Assembly (NCBI GenBank): GCA_012845835.1
Contig: JABAKD010000022.1
Coordinates: 8,732,218 to 8,796,217 of the forward strand
DNA length: 64,000 nucleotides
Direction of reading: 5' to 3'
DNA from: Undaria pinnatifida
Taxonomy: Eukaryota > Sar > Phaeophyceae > Laminariales > Alariaceae
The position numbers and the translations under genes are program-made. Position 1 is the first letter of the stretch; every line of letters starts with the position of its first letter. Below, piece after piece: positions 42,411 through 52,640 of the stretch. The notes under the pieces are model-generated. The model searched no databases, was not told where the DNA came from, and worked only from the letters and a program-made list of their open reading frames with translations.

Positions 42411-42527
42411 AAGAAGCACACTTAAACAAAGAAAGCAAGCGTAAAGAATGACGAAACACACTCCCTATAGTCTATGTTATTAAGAGCGCCGCAAAGTAAA
42501 AGTTTGTCTACATAAAACAAAAATTAG

Positions 42528-42770
42528 TGCGGAAGTACCGAAAAGAGGTTCGAGAACCTGCTTTGCCTCTATCTAGGCGAAACGAAAGAGGACATGACAT
42601 CATCAATGAAAAAGGCATTGGACGGAATGGTTGAAAATACCTCATTTATGGAAGGGAAAAAGGAAGGCGTCGTTGATGATGCCTTGGAAAACGCCTCCGT
42701 GTTTACTTCCCCAGTAGACGAAGAACTTACTTTACAGAGAGTCACTAAAAGGAAAAATGAGGCATACTGA
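42528..42770 (+). CDS. Possible terminal exon, product unknown
   Basis: After an AAAAATTAG acceptor-like site the frame is open for 80 codons to TGA 42768. The sequence is not low-complexity: it has RFENLLCLYLGETKEDM, then SSMKKALDGMVENTSF, GKKEGVVDDALENA and a basic end TKRKNEAY. This mixed charged and hydrophobic pattern resembles coding DNA more than its surroundings do. No start codon, partner exon or homologue was identified. An 80-codon opening can arise by chance in 64 kb. Confidence 0.25.
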   Translation, partial: CGSTEKRFENLLCLYLGETKEDMTSSMKKALDGMVENTSFMEGKKEGVVDDALENASVFTSPVDEELTLQRVTKRKNEAY

Positions 42771-42892
42771 ATGTTGCCCTCAATCCACGATAGTATGTAC
42801 TTTCAGTGTACGCAGAGCTTGCACTTGGGACATTATTATTATTCACAACTCCTATCGTTTGTTTTCCTTTTCATTTTCTTCTAATAGAATTC

Positions 42893-43180
42893 ATGCCCGC
42901 ATTATCACCTCTTTCTTGGTCATTTATGCGACCCCGAAAGCAAGGCTGAAAATCCGATCATATTGGCCCATTAGATCAACGCCTACCCAAAAGCTCGCAC
43001 TTAGCTCGTAATTATGTTTCGCCGTTTTTGGCATGCATCTAGGGCAACAGTCCAATTCGGAATACTTGCCCGCACAATCCCCCCTTTATCGCTTGTGCGA
43101 CCCTGAAAAACGCCGCTGAAAATCCCGATTTCATTCGCCTATTGGGCCAAAGCCTAACTAAGCTCTCGCAATTATTTACG
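42893..43180 (+). repeat. Diverged tandem duplication, unit about 175 bp
   Basis: Units at 42893-43010 and 43068-43180 share GCCCGCA, TGCGACCC.GAAA, GCTGAAAATCC and ATTGG.CCA followed by GCCTA and CTCGCA. They are clearly related but old. Confidence 0.5.
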
Positions 43181-43439
43181 CGGTCGAAATTTGGCTAGTT
43201 ATTTGCATAATGGGCCGCGCAGAAAAACGATTGAGCCTATATCGAGTTGGCGTGCAGAGGAAGCACACTCAAAATGAGGAACACTTGAATCGTACCAAGC
43301 GCTGAACATACAGATGGACTAATTAGAGCGACGTGCAGTGTTGCTTATTGTTCGTGCCTTGGTGAGAAGTTTGCAAATGATGTAAATAGGAAAATTATGC
43401 CTTTTAAAATATTGTTTTCCCGTGTTTTGTTCGTCCAAG

Positions 43440-43620
43440 CCCTGCAGACGTCAAGCAAAACAAATGCTTGAGAGTATACCACCCCAAAAATTCAAAACTT
43501 TAGCAACTACCTTTTGGAAATGATGTCAACTTTGGAAGTCATCACGCTCTGCAGACGTCAAGATACAACCGAAGGCTCGAGAGTACATCTTCAAAATCCA
43601 AATTTTGGCAACTTCTCGCT
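43440..43620 (+). repeat. Diverged tandem duplication, unit about 110 bp
   Basis: CTGCAGACGTCAAG, GCT(T/C)GAGAGTA and AAAATTCAAAACTTTAGCAACT-like strings occur twice, starting near 43440 and 43550. Confidence 0.5.
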
Positions 43621-43819
43621 TGTCTCGCTCAGCCCCCATCCGCGTTCACGTCGAGGTGCGGAACGGATAAGGCAGGGTGAGGGGCGTTGGAGCCGCCCCC
43701 CGAAGACGGCCCTCGAACGTAGCGAGATGACCGAGAAATTATAGTTTCGATAATCCCATGCTGAAGCCGTGACGACCAAAACTCCTGACCAAATGCCTGC
43801 CCTCTCAAACAAATGAATC

Positions 43820-44260
43820 ATTATATATATCCCCTCGAAAGAATTTATAGCTTACATGCACAAATTGCCCCCTTTCCCCCCCCCCCCCCCCCCTCCAAAC
43901 CCGCTCGCTTTTGATCAAAACCAGGCCCCCACGTCCTTCAAAACTCCGCCCCACCCCCCTCACCGGTTATTCGACTTACAAGATTCACTTGATAAAAGGA
44001 TACATTTCCCTTCACAGCTGTCAGACTTTGTCCCCCTCAGAAACGGGTTTTATAGTTTCCGCGCACAGACTGACTAACATCACCCTGTTGACCCTGATAG
44101 CTATACTGTAGTTGTAAGGGGAGTCGCCGACCTATATCCTTAATGAGGACACACTACCCCGCAATACGCGCGATCGGAGTATCACACACAGCTTGCAAAG
44201 ATGAGTTTCGACGAAATCTTCGATCTCACAGCTGGAGTGTATTTTCATTTTTTATACGGA
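43820..44260 (-). repeat. G-rich repeat family member with one terminal end
   Basis: C-rich on the plus strand (43868-43905). It then has AACGGGTTTTATAGTTTCCGCGCACAGACTGAC, the CCTGTTGACCCTGATAGCT block, GGGGAGTCGCCGACCTAT, and the end CGATCTCACAGCTGGAGTGTATTTT. It matches the 37490-38150 element but lacks an opposite terminal repeat. Confidence 0.6.
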
Positions 44261-44289
44261 GTAATATATATGATCATCCATATGATGAT

Positions 44290-44675
44290 CTGGATGCGAG
44301 TCGTTCCACGGTAGCCCCCCCAGCTTTTCTTTAACGAAATGACCGGTTTCAAAACCAGCCCCCGGTGGTATCTCCTGAAATACGTTGTCGATCAATAGGC
44401 CTTTCTTTGCACTCAACAAAATATGTGGATACTTTCGTTTTCAATTGTATCCTTCCTTGTGTCGAGCAGCCATGATGAAACGTTCGTTCTGAAAAAAAAA
44501 AAAGTAAATCGCTGGTTCCGGGGGGGCCGCTATCGTAGAATAAGTCATGATGATAGTGATCTGTCCAATGCCTGTGTGTGCGTTTTCTTTTTTTGCTCCG
44601 AATGATTTCACGGCAGAGATTTCGGTTGAAGGCACTCTTGACGCTTGACGGACAGCCGTCAAGGACCGCTTCATA
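44290..44675 (-). pseudogene. Minus-strand coding relic R, copy 1
   Basis: On the minus strand an open stretch from 44674 to a TGA at about 44441 is followed in the same frame by another ~50 codons. The second part includes KRKYPHILLSAKKGLLIDNV, then FQEIPPGAGFETGHFVKEKL and GGLPWNDS. Only one stop interrupts about 125 codons. A related copy lies at 48090-48435. The FxTGxFVxEKxG pattern is shared by both, so it was probably a protein. I do not recognise the family; a transposase or retroelement protein is possible. Confidence 0.35.
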
Positions 44676-44988
44676 CTATGGATAAAACCAGTATACTACG
44701 TCGAACGAGGCCTTTTGACGGGAGACACCTTCTGCGTTAGAGAGCTATTATATACCACTTTTTGATGAAAATGACTTCTGCATGACACACAGACAGGCAA
44801 AAATAAAAAAAACGTCGGAATGCCCTCAATCTCGTTTGGCAAAATGATTGCTTTGCATGTACCCGGCCACCGGTTTGTTCATCGCATTGCAGTTTCAGTT
44901 TGCTCTACACTATTAATGAACAAATTTTTGGGTGGGGTATAGAAGCTCCTTACGCCGTTTATTTTGCTGCAGATTGCAGAAACCTACA

Positions 44989-45117
44989 CCTGATATTTAT
45001 TTTGAAGCGATTTGTCCCCTAATTGGGACCGCAGTGCGAAAAAGGGAAAATAACCTGATATTTATTTTGAAGCGATTTGTCCCCTAATTGGGACCGCTGT
45101 GCTAAAAAAGGAAAATA
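44989..45117 (+). repeat. Near-perfect tandem duplication, 65 bp unit
   Basis: The unit CCTGATATTTATTTTGAAGC...AAAATAA occurs twice head to tail, with almost no differences. The duplication is recent. Confidence 0.85.
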
Positions 45118-45164
45118 AAGCCATAACCTTGCAGGGCAAAAAGGCCAGTGCACCTCTACCGTGT

Positions 45165-45445
45165 AGTACGTGTCCGCTTCATACTATAACTGGTATACTA
45201 CGTCTGTGACAAGGCATTGACGGGGGGACAAAACTAGACCGTCAACCCCTAACGTAGCACGTGTCCGCTCCATAATAAGACTAGTATGTTACGTCTAAAA
45301 CGAGGTCTTGACGGGCGACAAAACAACTAGACCGTCAACCTCTATATAGCGTATAGCATGTATCCGCACCATACTAAAACCAGGTATACTACGTATCCTA
45401 TGACGAGGCGTTGATGGGGAGCAAAACTACTGTAGACCGTCAACC
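45165..45445 (+). repeat. Tandem array, unit about 90 bp, three copies
   Basis: Each unit has GTGTCCGC.CCATACTA, TATACTACGTC, a GACGAGGC.TTGACGGG string and CTAGACCGTCAACC. A fourth, partial unit lies apart near 44665-44730. Units differ at about 15-20% of positions. Confidence 0.7.
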
Positions 45446-45539
45446 GGCGTCTTGTTTCAAGGTGCTGTGAGAAGCGGCTGCCCGCTTGATGGTTCCGGTG
45501 CTATAATGAATGCTGGCGTATCATATCATATATTTTGCG

Positions 45540-45880
45540 ACCTATCCCCCCTTGCTACCTGCCTCCCTCCCCTCCCATCACCGGTCATACGACTACAGAA
45601 CGTATACACATCGTATACACATTAAAACTGTGGTACACTCCACACCCGTCAGATCTTGACCCCCTCAAAAAACGGGTTACATGGTGTCCATGCACAGATT
45701 GATAAACACCACCCTGTGGACCCTGGTACAAGCTGTTGATACTTCTACGTACGGGGAGTTGCCACCTTGGATCGTTAACAAGGATGCACACCCAGTAACA
45801 CGCGCGATCGGGGTGTCACACACACAGCAGGCAAAGACGATGCTCGACGAAAAACCTTCGATCTCACAGTTGGACGGAGT
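45540..45880. repeat. G-rich repeat family, diverged member
   Basis: Has CACCGGTCATACGACT, a GACCCCCTCAAAAAACGGGTTACATGGTGTCC unit, CCCTGTGGACCCTGGTA, GGGGAGTTGCCACC and the end CGATCTCACAGTTGGACGGAGTGTATCTT. The order is the same as at 43820-44260. Confidence 0.6.
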
Positions 45881-46244
45881 GTATCTTAGTTTTTCGTTAC
45901 AACATGCTTGCGTAACAGAGCACGCCTAGGTATGTATGACAGAAACCGGGCACATGAGATAGAGGTGCACACCTAATTTTTTTCTGAGGCGGCGGTCCTC
46001 AGTTGAAGAGCTCTACAATCTATACAGCTGTGAGGCGGCACGACTGAAGTCACCAACCAGCCGCCCGCGGAATGGAGCCCTTGTAGTACAATACGAAATG
46101 CGAGTATAGTCGTACTACTAGTTATTGTAGTGCTTTCCCGGAGGTGCCGACTGTCCGGCCTGATGGGTTTCCATACTCGTACGGTAGGAAGGATTATTCG
46201 ATTCGGAATGCGGTTTTCCTTTTTCTTGGTGGGTCCGATTGGTC

Positions 46245-46271
46245 GGGGGGGGGGGGGGGGGGGGGGGGGGG
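46245..46271 (+). repeat. Poly-G run of 27
   Basis: An uninterrupted G run. Its exact length is uncertain in any sequencing assembly. Confidence 0.8.
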
Positions 46272-46568
46272 ACTTTGGCTCGCCTCGCTCTCTTGACGTA
46301 GTGAGTCGGCAAGTCGGCTGACCACCAGCTGGTTTCGCCAGCCGGCTTGCCAAACTACAGGCAGTTAGTTGGCTAACGGCTCCTGCCAACTAATTTATTG
46401 AAAAAAACTTGCCAACTCACTCTATATATAAGTATCCCACCCAAAAAGTGATACTTTGACTAGCCTGAACGTGCGACTTGATGATGAACAGTCTCACTCC
46501 TTTCGCGTAAGAAACATTAATACTTGAAAAGAAGAGAAAAAAAAACTGACATTTTCGTACAAACTCAC

Positions 46569-46815
46569 GGTAGGGGGGAGGGTCCCCTTTTTAGGGACCT
46601 TATTTTTGCAGTGGCTCTGGGTCACTCGCGCGAGTGAACCCACCCCCCTGTTCCATGCGGCCATGGGGTTTCTTTCGCTCTGTCTGCTGTTTTACGTAGG
46701 GGGGAGGGTCCCCTTTTTAGGGACCTTTTTTTGCGATGGCTCGGAGTCAGCCGCGCGAGAGACCCAACCCCTTGTTCCATGCGGTCATAGGCTTTCTTTC
46801 GCTCTGCTGCATTTC
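46569..46815 (+). repeat. Tandem duplication, unit about 125 bp
   Basis: Both units have GTAGGGGGGAGGGTCCCCTT, TTTAGGGACCTT, CTTGTTCCATGCGG.CAT or similar and TTTCTTTCGCTCTG. The first contains a palindrome CACTCGCGCGAGTG; the second has a damaged version (CAGCCGCGCGAGAG). Confidence 0.75.
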
Positions 46816-46927
46816 AATTTTTTCGATAGGAATCCTCAATCGGGATAGATAGTTAGCTACCCATAGGTTGCGCCGAACTAACCACCTAACGTGCTTTGGT
46901 CGGTGAGATACAGGATCACTCGTGCTA

Positions 46928-47145
46928 GTACGATAGTATGATAGTATGATGGTATGATAGTATGATAGTATGATAGTATGATAGTATGATAGTATGATAG
47001 TATGATAGTATGATAGTATGATAGTATGATAGTATGATAGTATGATAGTATGATAGTATGATAGTATGATGGTATGATAGTATGTGTGATATGATAGTAC
47101 GATAGTATGATAGTATGATAGTATGATAGTACGATAGTATGATAG
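46928..47145 (+). repeat. 8 bp microsatellite (ATAGTATG)n
   Basis: About 27 copies of ATAGTATG, with a few ATGGTATG and ATAGTACG variants and one interruption near 47085. Confidence 0.95.
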
Positions 47146-47368
47146 CTCAGGCCCGGTAGTCGAAAAAGGAGGGGGGGGCACCCTCTGCCGCAGCCTTGCC
47201 CTTAATCCGAACAATTTTATTCTCCCTCTGCCGTAGCCTTGCCCTTAATCCGAACAATTTGCTTTTGGGGTTAGGTGGCCCCGTTTTTGTGTGCGACTTG
47301 GTGAGCAGATTCGGGTCCCTGTGTATAAAGAAACATTAACATTTTGATAAATTTAAGAGGCTACGGTA

Positions 47369-47389
47369 CCCCCCCCCCCCCCCCCCCCC
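47369..47389 (+). repeat. Poly-C run of 21
   Basis: Uninterrupted C run followed by GTCCCCCCCCGG. It lies about 30 bases before a CACTCGCGCGAGTG palindrome. Confidence 0.8.
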
Positions 47390-47582
47390 GTCCCCCCCCG
47401 GTTTCACCGCCGAATGTTCACCACTCGCGCGAGTGATTCCCTACCTCGCTGCCAGAAAAAGCAATACGTAGGAGATTTATTTGGAGAACCGTACGTTGCC
47501 AACCATTCAACTGGGGGTCCACATCGCAAAAAAAAAAAAAAAAAAACAGCACATAATGAACGCGTAAGAGACCGAAAAGAAA

Positions 47583-47588
<6 letters not shown>

Positions 47589-47617
<29 letters not shown>
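47589..47617 (+). repeat. Poly-G run of 29
   Basis: Uninterrupted G run, followed immediately by CACTCACGCGAGTG, a one-base variant of the palindrome near 46622 and 47422. Confidence 0.8.
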
Positions 47618-47620
<3 letters not shown>

Positions 47621-47689
47621 TCACGCGAGTGACTCCGAGTCACTGCAATACAAAACAGGTCCCTAAAAGTGACCCCGCTGCCGTAAGTT

Positions 47690-48089
47690 GAGGTGAAAAA
47701 AGTGACATTTCCGACGCTTTTGGGATAAGGTGCGAAAAAAATGGCGCGAAAAAAATGGCGCGAAAAAAATAACCCCCCGTCCCGCGGGTCGAGCCAGGTG
47801 ATTTTAAAATTACCGCGGGTCGAGTCGGGTCGGGTCGGGAGGAATTACGAAATGTCACGGGCCGGGTCAAGTCGTGTCAGGAGCTTTTTTTGCTACCACG
47901 CGTCGGGTCGGTCGGGTCACCCTGTGACCAGACCCGACCGGCGATAAGTGACTTGACCCGCGAAAAAGCCTGACAAAAAGTTGCTAGCGCTACACTCTCG
48001 TATCATAGCTCGCGTCAAGGGCAAGCTTTTCTGGTCACAATATACAGCAATAATTCGAGAAACCTGGAGGGTGCCCTTGCTTCACTAAG
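47690..48089. other. No gene seen; GGGTC-rich short repeats
   Basis: Contains a triplicated AAAAAAATGGCGCG string (47735-47770) and repeated CGGGTCGAG/CGGGTCGGG strings to about 47950. No exon supported. Confidence 0.45.
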
Positions 48090-48435
48090 GAGTCGTTCCA
48101 CGGTAGTAGCCGAACTTTTCATCAACGAAATCTCCCGTTTTGAAATACGGCGGTGCCCCTCGCCACCCCGACGTCATCGTTCGATCGTACTATACTAGTA
48201 GTAGTACTATACTAGTACTATACTAGTATTAGTACTAGTACTTATACTAGTAGTAGTCCTTTTTGCAAGAACGAAAGTATGTGTGGAGATATTTTATTTT
48301 TTCTTCATAGCCATCCTTCCTCGTGTCGAGCAGCGCCCTTGAAACCTTCGTTCAAGAAAATCGCAAGTTTGGGGGGGGGGACGGGGGACGGAAGGGGGGG
48401 GGGGGGTTATCGTAGCATCATACCAAGGATATATA
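48090..48435 (-). pseudogene. Minus-strand coding relic R, copy 2
   Basis: Shares with 44290-44560 the plus-strand strings AGTCGTTCCACGGTAG, TTTTCATCAACGAAAT, CATCCTTCCTCGTGTCGAGCAGC and TATCGTAGCAT. The minus strand reads FKTGDFVDEKFGYYRGTT where copy 1 has FETGHFVKEKLG. A CTAGTA-rich microsatellite (48185-48255) and a G-run have expanded inside. The adjoining minus-strand open stretch 48418-48774 may be part of the same relic. Confidence 0.35.
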
Positions 48436-48774
48436 GTGAAGAACGTTCGCACCCATCTGAACGCACCATCTCCCCCTCCCAAAGATGCACGCGCGATACG
48501 TGCTACTCTTGTAGCTGAGGCGAGGCAAGCGTTTTTTGGCTACAAGATCTTCTGAGCTTCCGGTGCCTCCTAAACCCATTTCCAACTCCTGAAACGTTCC
48601 TACTCTAAATCCAAGTGTTTGTTCCGCCCACGTCGGGAGTGCAGTGCAAAAAGGGGTAACGCCTTTCAAAGCTGAAACCCCGTTTTTTTTTGGTAAAACC
48701 GCTTGGAAATAGTGTAGGGAGGGGTTTGGGGGGTTATGAAAAAAATAACCCTTGCAGCACCGCGCTCTCGACAT

Positions 48775-49904
48775 GGGGACAAAACAGTTAAGAGTTAGAC
48801 TATTAATAGGAACGTTTTGGGAGTTGGAAATGGGTTAACCCCCCCCACCCCCCACAAAAAAAAAAGTTTTCGGATTTCGTTCTTGTTTATTTTTGCGTGA
48901 ATACGATGTTTTTTTATACCTGTACTAAACGCAGGCCATCGGAGTTCGGGGATCATCGGGTTTGACTTATCATTTTCGAGGCGTGTTTTGGCAGCGTGGG
49001 TACACCCTGTTTAGGCACTGCCTGGGCTTGAGCCACTTCGCGCGAGTAGCTCTCTGTGTACCTCATGATTTGCTTGGCTCATCGCATGGTTTCAGGCCGC
49101 TCAAAAAATCCGGCACGGAACCTTAAGACAGAGTGTGCAACCTTAAGACGCGCGCTACGATAGAGGAAAGCCCCCCTTTTTTTGCTGAGGTTGTCCCTCG
49201 ATTTGGGAGTTGTATTACAAAACCTGAACTCCACAAAAAACTGATTCGGAAAAGAAAGTAAAACTGCTACGCCGGGTGAGAAATGCCATGTCGCCCTCTC
49301 GGTACACAACGAAAAAACCACGCGAAAAAAAAAGGGGGGGGGGCTAATTTCCGACGATTTTTCGTGGTTAAGATGAGAAGCCCCGTCGTTCAGAAAAAAA
49401 ATCAGAAAAGACAAAAAAAGGTATACCTTGATACTTATATCGTCTGTGGTAGCATATTTCTAGAAAGGAGCGGCGGGGGGGGGGAGGTCACTCGCGCGAA
49501 GTGACCCCGAGCCATTGCAAACTGAGGCCACAAAACGGGAGCCATCTTTTTTGTGAAGTATTATTTACCTCGTCTCAGGTGGGGAAGGAGGGGCCTCAGA
49601 AGCAAGTTCTTCGAGGTACACTCGTAGCCTTCGAACGAGGCATCTGACGTTTGTTCGTATGTATGTATCGAGAGGACGGAAAAATGAGTAAATAATATGG
49701 AAATCGGGGAGGAGTTATTATTTTGATAGGATGACTCTAACAGCGTTTCTCTCAGCCAGAGCTCTGTGAGTTAGAAAAGAAGAATAGGGTCGATGTTCAA
49801 ATTTTGCGAGCGGCGTGAAAGGTCGCCCGTCTTTTAGTTTTCGGTAGGTTTTCATGGGAAGGTAACAAAAAATTGTTATTGTACGGATCATGCGTTTTAT
49901 TACA
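48775..49904. other. No gene seen
   Basis: Holds one dispersed ~90 bp motif (about 48915-48985), G- and A-runs, and a CACTCGCGCGAAGTG palindrome near 49490 in a context like that at 46622 and 47618. No exon supported. Confidence 0.4.
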
Positions 49905-50530
49905 AAAATAAAAATACACTCCAGCTGTGAGATCGAAGATTTCGTCGAAACTCATATTTGCAAGCTGTGTGTGATACTCCGATCGCGCGTATCACGGGTT
50001 GTGTGTCCTCATTAAGGATATTGGTCGGCGACTCCCCTTGCAACTACAGTGTAGCTATCAGGGTCGACAGGGTGATGTTAGGCAGTCTGTGCGCGGAAAC
50101 TATAAAACCCGTTTTTGAGGGGGATAAAATCTGACAGCTGTGGAAGGAAATGCATCAGTTTATCAAGTAAATCCTGTAAGTCGAACAACCGGTGAGGGGA
50201 GGGCGGAATTTTTAAGGACGTGGGGGGTTGGTTTTGATCAAAAGGGAGCGGGGGGGGGGAGTAGGGGGCGGGGGCGGGTGGGGCAGCTCAATCTCTGCGT
50301 GGAAACTATAAATGCTCCAAGGGGATAAATCTGACGGTTTTGCAAAGAGTGCACCAGTTTATCATGGGGGGTGGAGGGCGGGACGGGCGGGGCAGCTCAA
50401 TCTGTGCGTGGAAACTATAAATCATTCAAGGGGATAAATGTGACGGTTTTGGAAAGAATGCACCAGTATATTATGTATATCCTGTAAGTCGTACAACCAG
50501 TGAGGAGAGGGCGGAGTGTTCGAGGGGGTG
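49905..50530 (+). repeat. G-rich repeat family, long member
   Basis: Begins with the terminal motif (AATACACTCCAGCTGTGAGATCGAA, 49913 onward) and the GTGTCCTCATTAAGGATAT block, then the GGGTCGACAGGGTGATG block. At least three G-rich units follow, each with CAGCTCAATCT.TGCGTGGAAACTATAAAT-type sequence and a GTTTTG..AAGA.TGCACCAGT string. No opposite terminal repeat was found. Confidence 0.65.
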
Positions 50531-50864
50531 GGGGAGGGGGGGAGGAGGTTGGGGGGGGGGGGGCGAAAGGGCTTTGGGTTGCATAGATGTAGGGGTTTGC
50601 TATACGCGTTGTGCTAGGTCTAGGCGATGGTGGGGGTGGTGGGGAAGAAGGGGGCGGGGGGGGGGAGGATTGCAGCAGCGTCATGGATGGCTCTAGAAAG
50701 ATAATGAGGTGATATCCAGTGCGTGGAAGTCTTTTTTACTCCGGCAGATTTCGATATTATTAGTACTAGTAGGTGGTGGCGTTTGAGCAAGAGAGAGCGG
50801 GTAAAAAAAAAAACAGGGGGAGGAGGGGGGGAAGGGTTTTCCAGAGGTTTAGGTCACATATAAA

Positions 50865-51430
50865 ATATTGAAATACACTCTAGCTGTGAGATCAAAGATT
50901 TGGTCGAAACTCGTCCTTGCAAGATTGTGTGTGATACTCCGATCGCGCGTGCTAATAGTCATATATCTAGGGGCTTGCTATACGCGTGGTGCTAGGTCTA
51001 GGCAATTGTGTGGGTGGTGGGGAAGGAGGGGGCGTTGGAGGGGGGGCGGGCGGGGGGGGAGGGGGGGATGAATAAACTCTACGTCATGGATGGCTAGAAA
51101 GATAATGACGTGATATCAATTGCGTAGAAGTGTTTATTACTCTGGCGGATTTCGATTGTAAGTGGGGCGTTTAAACGAACTGGGCGGGGGAAAAAAAAAG
51201 GGGCGGGGGGGGGGGGGAGGAGGGCGGAAATGAGTTGGAACTACGGCATGGATGGCTAGAAAGATCATGAGATGATATCAGCTGGCTGGTAGTGTTTATT
51301 ACTCTGGCAGATTTTGATTTTCGGTGTGGCGTTTGAACAAGGGGGATCGGGGGGGAAGAGGGCGGGTGGGCGGGACACTTCAATATGTGCGCGGAAACTA
51401 TAAGTCCTTAAAGGGGACAAATCTGACGAT
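50865..51430 (+). repeat. G-rich repeat family, scrambled member
   Basis: Starts with a diverged terminal motif (AATACACTCTAGCTGTGAGATCAAA). It then alternates G-runs with repeated CATGGATGGCTAGAAAGAT.ATGA and GTGTTTATTACTCTGGC strings (near 51085, 51135, 51250, 51290) and ends with a GCGCGGAAACTATAAGT unit. A copy of the CATGGATGGCT string is also present at 50681. Confidence 0.6.
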
Positions 51431-52255
51431 TGTAGCAAGACATCATATTATATCACCTGTCTGGTAATGTTTATTGATCTAGAGGGTTTGATGTTAGATG
51501 TGGTGTGCAACCTAGTCTTTAGGTGTAGTAAACAACGTGTTAAGAGCTTCATAATTTGTTATTGTACATGGATCGAAAGATAGAACATTTCAATCGATAG
51601 GTACAATCATGTAGTCACCATTATTTTCTGACATCGCTAATCATAAGAAAGAGATAAACATTGCCAAATACAACAGGCGAAGTGATGTGGTCATGCAACG
51701 TCACCGCCATTGAGCGCGAGGGGGAGAAATGCAAATCGTCAGTGTTTTGAAAGGAACGCTTGGTGTACAGGCGCTCAATTACGTTACTCCGTTAGTCATA
51801 CTTCGCTTGGCATAGGTTATGAGCTTTATTGTGGTCGATCAATTTGTCAACCAGCATGAAAAAGTCGGATTCTTTCTAATTCGGCCAGAGTTTTACGGGT
51901 ATTTTATAGGCGTCGGGGGCATAGGGCTAGGGAGGTCTAAAGTTTGTTGGGTTTTGGGCAGAGCTAGGTTTAGCTTTTTTTCCAAGGGTTCTCATGAGGA
52001 TACAGGAAGCGCACGCGGGCCAAACCAACGTCCCCGACTTCCATTTTTTATCCTAGACAACAGTTCAGAATTGCGGTAAAGGCGGCTCAATGTGAAGAGC
52101 GGATGTCCGAGGGGGGTGCAGGGTTTCGTCGTCGTTGGGAAGCGTTCTCCTCGTGGTTCCGGTGCCTTTTATTCGTCTCTCCATAGGCTAGCTGCCTAGA
52201 CGCAAGGCTTACATCGTTACTCCGAAAAATACGCCAAAACGACTAAACAGAGCAG
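51431..52255. other. No gene seen
   Basis: Mixed sequence with a plus-strand open stretch of 86 codons (51819-52079) that has no recognisable motif. Nothing else supported. Confidence 0.35.
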
Positions 52256-52258
52256 AGT

Positions 52259-52336
52259 TGGGCGATAATGTAAGTGGCGATGAGGGGAGGGTGCGCGTGC
52301 TGCTTGATCCCCCACCGACGCTTACATTGTCGCCCA
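52259..52336. repeat. Inverted repeat, 16 bp arms
   Basis: TGGGCGATAATGTAAG at 52259-52274 and CTTACATTGTCGCCCA at 52321-52336 can pair over 16 positions, with one G-T pair, around a 46-base loop. Confidence 0.6.
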
Positions 52337-52489
52337 TATCTCTGATGGCCTTGACGAGACCGTGGCATACAATTTCATCTATGATCCGGTTTCACCCGAA
52401 TCATGATATGGTTTCACGTCGAGACTCCCATCTGCGGGGGACACTCCATGACATCAACAAGTCACTGCACCTCTGCCCCCCGTAGCATA

Positions 52490-52640
52490 ATCATTGACAT
52501 GTCACGTGTAGCAGGATGAGCATTGACATGTGCGTGCAAATCAGAAATAGACCCCCCTGCATTAGAATTTTGTATGTTTCTGTATAGGTGTGCAAATCAG
52601 AAACCCAGCCACACCTGCGTTAGCATTTTGTGAGTTTCTG
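52490..52640 (+). repeat. Short tandem duplications
   Basis: CATTGACATGT occurs twice (52493, 52521). Then GTGCAAATCAGAAA plus a C-rich string, TTAG(A/C)ATTTTGT and GTTTCTGT.TAGGTGT occurs twice (from 52533 and 52589). Confidence 0.65.

Noticed and set aside
46928-47145. CRISPR-like array
   Set aside because: The repeats are contiguous with no spacers and the setting is eukaryotic, so this is a microsatellite.
46747-47214. 155-codon minus-strand frame with repeated SYYHTIIL peptide
   Set aside because: It is translation of the 8 bp microsatellite.
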